This document shows positions 17,801-29,800 of a DNA stretch of 64,000 nucleotides, in pieces. Position numbers and translations under genes: made by a program. Position 1 is the stretch's first letter; each line of letters begins with the position of its first letter. The notes under the pieces were generated by a model. It was not told the DNA's origin, searched no databases, and saw only the letters and a program-made list of their open reading frames with translations. This stretch comes from an uncultured Planctomycetales bacterium (GTDB lineage Bacteria; Planctomycetota; Planctomycetia; Pirellulales; Thermoguttaceae): NCBI GenBank assembly GCA_947305735.1, contig CAMZEO010000002.1:1-64000 (forward strand), in the 5' to 3' direction.

Positions 17801-20800
17801 CCGAACGCCAATATCACCGACGTCATGAACAATACGAATCAGGACTCGGAGAATCCAAATCTTGGCGTCGCCAATATCGAATATCTTGACAAGGGCGGAA
17901 TATGTCATATTGACAATCTCGTCATTACCGGCAAGAAAGACTCCAAAGGCGCTTATATTTCCGACTGGTTCCGGTTCGATCTTATCACGAGCCAGGAAGA
18001 CGCCGCCAACGGAAGATGCAATTACGACAACGCTTATGTCGAGATCAAGATGGACGAGCAGTTCACGTCCGTCAACGATCCGTCCAGTTCGGGCGACCTT
18101 GATCTCTATCTCTACAAAATCGTTTTGACGGACGATTCCATGTCGTTCGATCAGGCGTTCGAGGAAGGCGCGTATAAACTCGTTCTGGTTGGGAGCAGCA
18201 AGGACGTCGACGCGACTGAAAAAATCAGTTTCTCCGACTTTAGGAACCCCAACGTCGCCGACAAGAGCAAATACATCGACGACGGAACTTATTTCATCTG
18301 CGTTTCGGGATTCAACGGCGCCGCGAACAGGTACTCGCTCGATCTTGGCGGCTTCACTAATTCCGGCGATATTTTGCCGACCGATCCGAGTCTGTATTTC
18401 ACCGAGGATTCCGTCACGATTCTTAACTCCGTCGCGACCTTGGAATTGAATATTCCGGCGACCGATTACGTCTCTCGCGCGAAAGTCTCCTATCGTCCCG
18501 CCGGCGCGGGCGAAGACGCCTGGGTCGTCGTCGGCGAGTTCAAGCCGACCGTTTCCTCGTGCAAGATCGCGGGGCTCGATCCCAACACCGAATACGAATT
18601 CAAACTTGAGGTTACCAACTACTTCGTCAAAGATCATCCCCTGAGCGCGACCGTCGCGAAAAAGACCGACGATTTCCTCAACGAAGTCGTTTATCGCGCT
18701 ATTATCGTCGGCGTTTCCGACTATCCCGGAACGTCCGCGGATCTGGTGTGCGCCGTCAACGACGCCAACGCGTTCCGCGACGCGCTTCTTAAAGATCCGC
18801 AATGGGCGGAAGAGAACATCGCGGTTCTTCTCAACGACAACGCTACAAAATCGAACGTTCTTGACGCGATTTCGACCTTCGGAAGCGTCTCCGACGACAA
18901 CGACGTCCTCCTCTTCTACTTCGCCGGTTCCGGAACGTACTCCATGTCCGGAGGCGCGACCGTCGGTTGGCTGAAGACCTACGGAAGCGCGAGAACCGCT
19001 TATCTGTCAAGCTCGGAACTCGCCGCCGCCATGGAGAACGTCGCCGCCGGTTCCAAGCAGTTCATTCTGGACGCTGGACAAGTCGCCAACGGCGTCGAAG
19101 ACACGACGATCCATTACGGCGCTTTTATCGATAAACTTGTCGGAATGGAGAAGAACGGAGAGTCGTCGCGACCGGCGCAAGTCACCGTTCTGACGTCCGG
19201 CGAGAACTTCGTTATTTCTCCTAACGGGCAAAAGAGTCGCTCCATTTTCAGCACGGTTCTTTGCGACGCCATACGTCGAGGATCCCTGGTCGTTTCCGAA
19301 GAGAAAGCCGAGACGATTAACGACGGCAAAATCGATAAAGAAGAAGCCGGAGATTGGTCCGATATCGATTACGGGCATCCCGCCGTCGAATCGGACGGTC
19401 GCGTGGCCTTCGACGAACTTGCCTCCTATCTCAACGCGGATCTGCGCGCCTCCAGTTACGGAATTAAGGCGATGTGCGTCACGAACGACAAGAGCGAGCA
19501 GACGATTATGATGAACGGCGCGTGGTCCGAGTCCGAAGCCTTTGCCGAACGATGGCTTGAGAACGAGGCGATCGTCGTGACGACCACCGTCGACGTCGTC
19601 GACGATCACGACGGCAAGGTGTCGTTGCGCGAGGCGGCAAACCTGATCGGAACGCCCAAAGCGATCCTCGACCGATCGACCGCGCTTGAAAATGGAGACG
19701 AATTTACGCTCGCCAAAGGCTCGACCGTCGCGATGGGCAATTCGACGGGCAAGCTCGCCTACGACACGAAAGTCGTCTATTCGAACGGAACTTTTAAGAC
19801 CGTCGATCTGTGCGCGCTCGAGGTGGGAGCGAAGACCTTCGAATTTAAGAAAGGCTCTCTTGTCTCCTGGACCGCCGAAAACTGGGCGGAAGACAGCTTT
19901 AAGATGAGCGATTCCAACGATTTGGAGGTTGCCGACGTCGAATTCAATCTTCGCGCCACCATCGGTTCGACGATCGTCGACAAAGAGGAGTTTGCCACGA
20001 AGATCGATCTCAAGGAGGGCGACGTTCTCTACACCGCCGCCGAAAACGGCAAAGAAGCGGTCGTGAGAAAGGTCGGTCAGAGTTACAAGCTGTTTGTCGA
20101 CAACGCCGTCTACAACAAGACGACGGGGCTTTACTACAAATCGACTACCGACGACGGCGAAGAAGTTTTCGACGCCGCGACGATCAGTTCGTTCGTTACG
20201 ATGAGTCAGAAGATCGTCCTGAAGAAGATTATTTTCGACAAATCGCTCGAGGGGCAGTCGGTTACCGTCAACGAGGGCAAAGGCGTCATTACTTTTGAAA
20301 ACGGCGCTATTGTCGACGCGTCGAGTCTCAAGGGCGGAATGGGATTCGACGGTCAGAATCAAAACAAGTTGATTCAGGTGAAGAGCGGCCAGTTCGTCTC
20401 CCTGATCGGAGCGAGGATTACGAACGCCAACGGTCCCGCGGTCGTCGTCGAAACGGGAGCGGACTTCGAGCTCGCGAACTCCCTTGTTTACCGCAACAAT
20501 AACGAGAGCGGGAATCTGTTTGACGTCGACGGCAACTTGACGCTCGTAAGCGTCACCGTCGCGAACAACAAGGTTAGCGGCGCGATTTTCGGCGGCGCCG
20601 GCGTCGCGCAGGCGACCAATACGATCGTCGCGCTCAACGACGGCGCTCTTGCCGGTCTGATTTCCGATTCCACGTCGGTCGTCGTCGGTGCCGCCGACGA
20701 TCCCGGCTTTGTCGACGCGGCAAAAGACGATTATAGGCTTCTCAAGACGTCCGTCGCCGTCGATATCGGCGAAAACTCCGCCGTCGAGTTGCGTTGCGGC

Positions 20801-23800
20801 GTCGTGCTCGATTTCGACCTCGCGGGCGAAACGCGTTACGCGATTGGCGGAACGATCGACGCGGGAGCTTACGAGTTTGCCGTCCCCGAAGAGGATCGCG
20901 AAACTCCTTCGACCGTCGTTACCATTCTCGACGATATTATCGACCCGACCGACGGCGAAATCTCGTTGCGCGAAGCGATCGCCTACGCGGGAACGACTTA
21001 CCGCGTCGAATACCAGCTTTCCGAAGGCGAGATCGTCGTCGACGCCAACGGCGTCGAGTATGAAGTCAAGAACGGAAAACTCGTCTCGTTCGAGGGAGTC
21101 ACAGGCGTTCAATACGGAATGTATTACGTCGTCGAAGGCGTCTATCTCGTCGACTCCTACGGGGAATCGACGCTGCTTGAGGACGGCGAGATCGTGACTC
21201 TTGCCGGCGGAGGAAAAGCGACCGTCTCCGGCAAGAAGCTCCTGTACGCTTCCGGCGTTCCGGTCGAGCAAGGCGCGACCATTACGCGCGACGACGATTC
21301 GACGGGCTCTCTTTCATACGGCGCGGTCGTCGACTTCTACCGCAACGATCGGATCGTCCTCAACCTGACGTCTTCCCTGATCGATCCGACCACTCCGGTC
21401 GCCGCGTTCGACGAAGGAGCTTACGTCCTGACCTTCCAGCCGAACGGAACGTTTAAAGCGAATCTCCATATCACGACCACCGAGAACAACCAGACGACGA
21501 CGGAATATTTTGAAGCGAGCTTCAAACTCGTCGCCGACGCGCCGTTCTATTTCGTCGAAGAGAACGGCGATATCGGATCGGAAGCAAAAATCGCGACCTC
21601 GCGCGTCGTCGATCTTGAAGACGGCAAATATGTTTTGCTCAACGACTTGACTGAAACGGTCGAGGGCAAGCAGGTGGTCAGATACGCCGCGGGCGCTCAG
21701 CTTACGCTTACGCGCGGAGTCTTCGCCGACGTCGACGGTTATACGGTCAAAGTTCCGAAGGGAACGAGATTTACGTCCCCGACCGGCGCGACCGTCGTCT
21801 ACCAGGTCTCGAACTTTGCGCCGGCCAAGCTCGAAAAAGACGCCGAACTTGTTTCCAAAGAAGACGGCGGCGCGAGGCAGTACAAAGAAGGGCTCACGCT
21901 CTACGAACAGGTCAAACTCGGGACGACGATCGGATTCAAGAAAGGGCTCGAAGGAGGAACCATCACGCTCGACAAGGGCGCTATTCCCGTCGAACGCGGG
22001 CTTACTCTCGACGCCGATCTGAACTCCGGACTGACGATCGACGCCCATAACGGCAGCCGCGTCTTCACCGTCAACGCATACCGCGACTCGAAGACTCCGG
22101 TCGTCATGAACGGTCTGACGCTTCTCAACGGCAACGCCGAAGAAGGCGGTTTGATTTACGTCGCGAAGGGAACGGAACTGAGATTGACGGATTCCACGCT
22201 TTCCTCCTCGACGGCGACGCGCGGCGGCGCGATTTACAACGTCGGCAAGCTGACATTTGAAGCGTCGACGAAGCAGTCGACCATCGAAGACGTCGCGGCC
22301 GACCAGGGCGGCGCGATCTACAACCTCGGAACCCTGAACGTCAACGTCGCGACCATTCAAAACTTCGCGGCGACGGGAGAGGGCGGCGCGATCTACAACG
22401 ACGGCGTTTTGAATCTGTCGGGCGCGAAAATCGACGGTTCGAAGAACGTCGGCGCGGCCGCCGTTTCCGGCGGCGCCGTCTACAACCTTGGAACGTTTAC
22501 GGCTTCCAAGGGAGCCGAAATCTCGAACGTCCAGGCGTCCGGTCAGGGCGGCGCGATCTACAACGCCAACACGCTGACTTTTGTCAACGCGACGATCAGC
22601 GGCAATAAGGCCCAATCCGGCGGCGCGATCTACAACGCCTCTGGAAAGGCGTCTATGACCAACGTAAAAGCGACCGGCAACTCCGCGACTTACGGCGGCG
22701 CGGTCTACGACGCCGCTCAGTTCTTCGCGACGCGATCCATCTTCGCCGACAACTCCGCTTCTTCGGGCGGCGCCGCCGTCTACTCGATCGGAAAAACGAC
22801 GGTCGTCAGCTCGCTCGCGCTCGCCAATAAATCGGATCGAACGGCGACGGCTTACGCCTTCTACGGCGCGAGCGGCGCCGAGCTTACGCTGGTCAACGAC
22901 ACGATCGTCGGCAACGCCGTCAACGGAGTCTTCGCCAACGGCTCGAAAGCGACGATTTACAACTCGATCATAGGCGACAACGTCGGAACCGACCTTGCCG
23001 GAACCGGCGCGACGTTCGACGTCGAATACAGTATGATCAATACGACGAACCAGGCTCTTTCCGCCACGAATCTCGCCTACGCGCCCGGTTTCAAAAACTT
23101 CGATCCCGCCGCTGAGTGGACGACGTGGTCGCTCTTGTTGTCGAGCGATTCCGACGCGATCGACTCGGGTTCCGTCGAAAAAGCGGTCTATACCAATTTC
23201 AACGGATCGACGGTCGCGTTGACCGTCGATTTTAGCGGCAACCCGCGCATGAACGGCGAGGGCGTCGATATCGGAGCTTACGAACTCAGCAACGTCTCCG
23301 AAGACCTTTCCACCGTCGTCACCACGTTCCTGGACGTCGTCGATCCAACCGACGGGCTCGTTTCGCTCCGCGAAGCGATTCGCTACGCGTCGACGGGCAA
23401 GACGGTCGCCGAGCGCACCGTCACGTTCTCGCCCGATCTCTTCCCAGTCTCGAACGAAGGAAAGATCGAACTCGACCCCAACCTGCAAACGATCGTCGTT
23501 GGATCGTCCGTGATCGTCACCTCCGCTTATGAGAACGAGTTTGGCGAGACGGCTTATCGGGATATCACCGTCGACGGTTCGAAATCCGACGCGACGTTGT
23601 TCCTGCTCGTCGACGGAGCCGACGCCGAAATGCGCGGCTTGACCTTCGCCAACGGTCATGCTACCGGAGAAAATCCCAACGGCGGCGCGTTCGTCGTTCG
23701 CGGCGGACGTCTGAGCGTCGTCGACTCCAAGTTCGTGGACAACGCGGCCGATCGTCATGGCGGCGCGATTTACCAGGAAGGCGGCGCGGTCTTTATCGTC

Positions 23801-26800
23801 AACTCGTTGATGGCGGGCAACCAAACCGACGGGACGTTCGGTTACGGCGGCGCTTATTGTCAGACCGGCGGTCAGGCGTATATTTACAACACGACGATTA
23901 CGAACAACGTCGCGGCCGTCTACGGCGGTATTTTCGCCAGCGACGGTCTGCTCGTGCTGGCCAACTCGATCGTCGCGAAAAACGGAGGCGCCCAAAACGT
24001 CGACGTCTACGCGACCAATCCCGAATTTACCGCCAACCTTATCGGCGCGATGGACGCATGGCGCACTGAAAACGGCTACAACGGCAATATCGTCGGTTCG
24101 CCGCTGTCCGTTATCGATCCGTTGTTTAAGGACTTTGAAAACGGAGACTACGCCCTCGCCAACAATTCGCTGGCCGTCAATTCGGGCGTCAACGCTTACG
24201 CTTACGGACCCGACGGCGTTCGTCTCAAGCTCGATCTTGACGCCAAGGAGCGCATCGTCGGCGGCGTCGTCGACATGGGGTGCTACGAATCCGCCATGGC
24301 CGACGTTCCCTCGACGGTCGTCACCACGCTTCGCGACGTTGTCGATCAGGAAGACGGGCTTGTCTCGTTCCGCGAAGCGATCGAATACTCGAAGCAGTAC
24401 GGAACTCCGATTACCTTTGACCTTGGCGAAGAGTACGACGGCGATTCCACGCTCCGCCTCGATCCCGCGGCCGGCGCCATCGACGTTACCGGCAAAATCG
24501 TGATCGACGCGTCAGGCGTGCAGGGCGGCCTGACCATCGAAGGAGACGGCGATCGTCTGTTCTTCGTCCATAAGAGCGGCTCGATTCTTAAGGACGGCAA
24601 ACAAACGAGCGAAGACGGCGTTCTCGTCCTGAAAAACGTCGCGCTTACCGGCGGGACGGCGGCGCGCGGCGCGGCGATCTATATGGACGGCGGCGAAATC
24701 AACTTCACCAACGTGCTGATCTACGGCAACGAAGCCGACGAACTCGGCGGCGCCATCTACGCGACCGCAGGCAAAGCGACTTTGCTCAACACGACCGTCG
24801 CCGGAAACTCCGCCGAAAACTATCCGGGCGTCTACTTCAACGGAACTCTCTCGTTGCAGAACACGATCATCGCGGACAACGCGAGCGAGAGTTCCATCGC
24901 GGACTACAACTACGATCTGTATTGCGGCGGCAAGTTGACCTCGATCGCGAGCATCGTCGGATCCGCCGACGACGCGACCGCCAAGGCTTACGACGCGTAT
25001 AACGGCAACTCGTTTGGAACGACCGCCGCGATGGTCGACGCGGGATTTGTCGATCCGGCCTCGAACGACTTTACCTTGAAGCGCGATTCGATCGCCATTA
25101 ACGCCGGCTCGAATCGACTTGTCGGTCAGCCGGGCTACTACGCTTCGATTTTGCAAACGGCCTCGAACGTTCGCGTCATTCAAACCGACTTTGTAGGCGC
25201 CGAGCGTATCGTCGGCGGAACCGTCGACATTGGCGCTTACGAGTTCCAGACGGAGACTGAAGCGCCGTCGGTCGTCGTTACCACGCTCGACGACGTCGTC
25301 GATCCGTTCGACGGACTGATCTCTCTGCGCGAAGCGGTCGATTACGCAGGCTCGTCCTACTTCGTCGACGGAGTCGTTACGAAAGTCGGTCGAACGATAA
25401 CCTTCGCGCCCGAACTTGTCGACGGCGTGATCGAGCTCCAATCGACGCTGACTATTTCCAAGTGCGTCACCGTCGACGCGACCGACTTGCCGGGGACGCT
25501 TACGGTCGACGCGGCGGGCGAATTTGGCGCGTTTGTCCTCGACGGCAAGCCCGATTCGGTTCAGGATGAAATCTTTATATGCGGCGTTACCATTAAAGGC
25601 GGCGCGGCTGAATACGGCGCAGGCGTCTATCATCAAGACGGCGCGGCGACCCTGTTCAACTGCCTCGTAACGGGCAATAACGGCGTTTACGGCGCCGGAG
25701 TCGCTTCGGTCGCGCGTTCTTCCAGCAATTCCGATAATAAGCTCTCTCTGATCAATTGCACGATCGCCGGCAACGACGCTACCGGCGGTTACGCGGGCGT
25801 GTGGAGCATTGGCGGCCCCGTTTATATCGCGAATACGATTATCGCCGAAAACACCACGAACGGCGAGCTTGGCACCGACGTCTCCGTCTCGAACGTCGAT
25901 AAAGTCGAGTACTCGATTATCGCGGTCGGACCGGCGTCGTTCGCCTACGCCTATAACGGAGTTAATTTCAGCTACGTCGGTCGGTCGGATTCGCCGGTTG
26001 ATCCCGCGTTCGTCGACTCGGCGAACGGCGACTACTCGCTTACGCGCGGCGAAGACGGTTTCGTTTCGTTGGCGATCAACGGCGGGAACAATTCGCTGGC
26101 CGTCCTGCCCGACGGTTCGGTTCCCGCCACGGACGCCGCCGCAAGCGTCCGTATTATCGGCAGTCAGGTCGATATGGGCGCCTTCGAGTCCCCGATGGGA
26201 CCGTCGGAATTGCCCAGCCTCATGGTTACGACCCTGGACGACGTGATCGACCCGTACGACGGTCTTATCTCGTTGCGAGAAGCCGTTCGGTACGCGAACA
26301 ACTACGGTCTAAAGCAGACGATTACTTTCGCGCAACGGCTCAGCGGCGGGACGATTTACCTTAAGGAAGCGCTTAACCTTTCGAACGACATTACGATCGA
26401 CGGTCTGGCTAACAACGTCGTCGGTATCACGCTAACCACCGCCGACGACGTGGAAGATCAAAGCGTCGTTTACGCCAACGCGGGCGACTCGGTTATCAAC
26501 GGTTTGACGATTACGAACCGTTACACCGAACGTCGGCGCGCCGGCGGCGAGCTTAAGGTCGAAAAAGGCGGCGCGATCTTCGCGCGTTCCGGATCGATTT
26601 CGCTGTACAACTGCCTCCTTTGCGACAACGCGGCGGCCGTTGGTTCGGCGATCTATATCAATCCCGACGTCGACGGCGCGACGGTCAATCTCGTCAATAC
26701 GACGGTCGTCTCCAACGTCGGTCAAACGACAAACGCGAACGAAGGCGCGGCGATTTACGGCGAGAAGGGCGGTCTCAATTTGTGGAATACGATCGTCGCG

Positions 26801-29800
26801 TCGACGTCGCTGGCTTCCGGCGGCGTCGCCCAGGACGTCTATAAAGGCGCCGGACAGCTCGCGAACGACACGGTCGTTACGCGAGACAGCGACTCGGTTG
26901 TGATGCCGCTCTACGATACGTCCAAGGTCTATACCCCGTCTTCCGCCGACAAGCTCAAGTATTACACTTCGAACTCCTTGACGTTTGACTACGACATGGT
27001 TTATGAAAACGGAGTGTTCTACCGCGTTTACGCTTCCGGCTCGCGAGTTGAACACGAGTTTTCCAACGACGAATGTTTGTCCGTTGGAAAAGATAAGACG
27101 GTTCAATACGCCAACGGAGGTTGGTACGCCGAAGGCGCGGCTTACGAACTGAGTCTGGACGCCGGCGAACGCGCGACGTGGTACGACGCTTCGACCAACA
27201 GCTCACAGGAGGTTATTTACTATTACGGCACGTTCTACACGGCGTCGGCGTACCGAATCGTCGAGTTCGCCGACGGCGACGCGTTGACGTTTAGCGAGCC
27301 TCGGTACTATATTTACCGAGATGGAACGTTCTACGGACTCAATATTTCCGGCGGGTACGGACGTATGACCGTCACCAACGCGGTCGTTGAGGAGTACGCG
27401 GGACAGCTGACTCAGAAGTTGCAAGAACAACTTGACAACCAGACGGAATACGAGAAGGAGGTTAACGGCGTGGTCGTCGCTTATCCCGTCGTTTCCGGAA
27501 CGGCGACCGTGACCAATTTGAACACGAGCGTTTCGAGGAACCAGTCCGCTGAAGAAACGACGAACTACGACGTTACGTTCACGTACACGGTGACTTACAA
27601 CTACGTGACCCGCGTTTCGTCAAACGTTTTCAATACGTTTGTCGGTTTCTCCGACACTCTCGCCGCGCAAACGTCCGGCAACGGCTCGTACATCGGGAGC
27701 AGCGATCTGGATCTTTCCGGAGAAGTCGCTTCGATGTTCGTCGACGTCGACAACGCGGATTACTCGTTGCGCGACGGCTCGCTTGCGACTAACGGCGGCA
27801 ACAATACGTACATCAACCAGGGAACGATTAACGGCACCTTCGATTCGTTTGACCTCCTGGGCAATAAACGTATTTACTATACGACGATCGATATGGGCGC
27901 CTTCGAAAACCAGTCGGCGCGCGACTCGGCGATTACGTCTGTTTCGGGCGATTCCGCGACGTTGACCGTGTCGACGTTCCGCGACGTCGTGGATCCGACC
28001 GACGGCGTGACCTCGTTCCGCGAAGCGCTCCAGATGGCCGATAAGATGTACTCGCTGGGTTACTCCAACGTGATCGTCGAATTTGCCGACGATTACACCA
28101 TCTTCGTCGACAATACGCTCGGAACGCTTACGATTAACTCGCCGATGACGATTAATGGACGCGGCGCGACGATCGACGCCGACCATGCCGGTTGCGCGTT
28201 GAACGTCGCCGCAGACGGCGACGTCCTGCTCAGAAGGCTGATCATTGCCAACGGCACGAGCGGAGACGGCGCGGGCGTCAATTTCACGCGCGGCAACCTG
28301 ACGCTGGACGACTGCCTGATTTACAACTGCGAAGCGTCCGGCAAAGGCGGCGCGATCTACGACGCTTCGACCGGAACGTTGAATCTCTACAACACGACGA
28401 TTGCTAAGAACACGTCCGTCGAAGGGAACGGCGTTTACTCCGCGAAGGGATCGAACGTTAATTTCTTCAACTCGATCGTCGCGACGAACCGCTCGTCCGT
28501 CGTCGGCGCCGACTCCTACGACGTCGCCTTGAACGGAACGTTCTCGATCAACAATTCGTTGATTGGGAACGCGGGCACGAAAACTTACGCGGGCGCGCTG
28601 TCAAAGAACGCGGTTAATTCCAAGATCGGATACGGTATCGACAACTCGATCGATCCGCTCTTCATCAACGCCACCGGCGGGAATTTCCGCATCTCCGCGA
28701 CGCAGAGTCCCGCTAAGAACGCCGGAGCGGCGGGATACGTCTACAACGGCGCGAGGGACTTGGATGGAAACGACTTGACGAGTCGTATGTTCGTTTCGAT
28801 GGGAGCGTATCAGATCGGCGTTGAAGCCCCGTCCCGTGTGGTGACGACGCTTGAAGATATTGTCGACGCGACCGACGGCCTGATTTCATTGCGCGAGGCG
28901 CTCGAATACGCGGCCAACTGGGGCGACAATATTTATGGAAACTACATTTCCACGAAGATGTACAATTCCGCGTACAACGCCGTCAACGCGATGAACAACG
29001 GGGGGAATTACAGCGCGACGTATTACTCGCCCGTTACCTTTGATCCGAGCTTGGCCGGCGGGACGATTTACCTGACCAGCCCGATCACCTTGAATTACGG
29101 CTCGGCGGGCGTCAACAACACGTACGATTACATGATCGACGCGTCCGCGTTGAACGGTCTCGGCGGAATTACGATCGACACGACTCGCATGCAGAACTCG
29201 GGGTATATCGGTTCCAACGGCGCGTTCAATATCATCGGTCGCTACAGCACCGTTCCGTATTATTACATCACGCACCTTGACGTTCGCAACATTCACTTCG
29301 TCGGCTCGGGCAATCAGACCGCTCTCTACGCCAACGATTGCGGTTTGATAACCGTTCGCAACTGTCTCTTCGAAGGATATGGAAATTCTGTCACCGCCGC
29401 TATCGACACGCAAAACGACAACTGCGGTTGCGTCCATGTGTACAGTTCGACGATTGTCGGAAGCGAGTCGATTCCCGGTCTCGGATACTTCTACAACACG
29501 ATCGTAACCGGTTCCATTACGGGAACGTACACGGATTCGGCGAATTACTCCCAGATTCACTGCTATTCGACGATCGCGGTCGGCGGTTTTTACACGCGAG
29601 TCTCGACGGACGCCAAGTGTATTTCCGGCGGATATATTAGAGACCTGTTCGTCGATTACGACAACGGCGATTACCGCTTGGGCGACGCGTCTCTTGCGAT
29701 TAATATGGGCGACAACGCGTATCTGTTCACGCTCGCGCCCACGCATGCCGACGCCGAAGTCGACCTCAACGGGAACACGCGTCTCCTTAACGCGGTCGTC

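Noticed and set aside
21314-23995. 893-codon open frame antisense to the giant gene (also one of 754 codons at 19007-21271)
   Set aside because: Composition mirrors the sense repeats, with Arg/Asp/Val-rich translation and no domain or ribosome site. The same codon-bias effect explains it.
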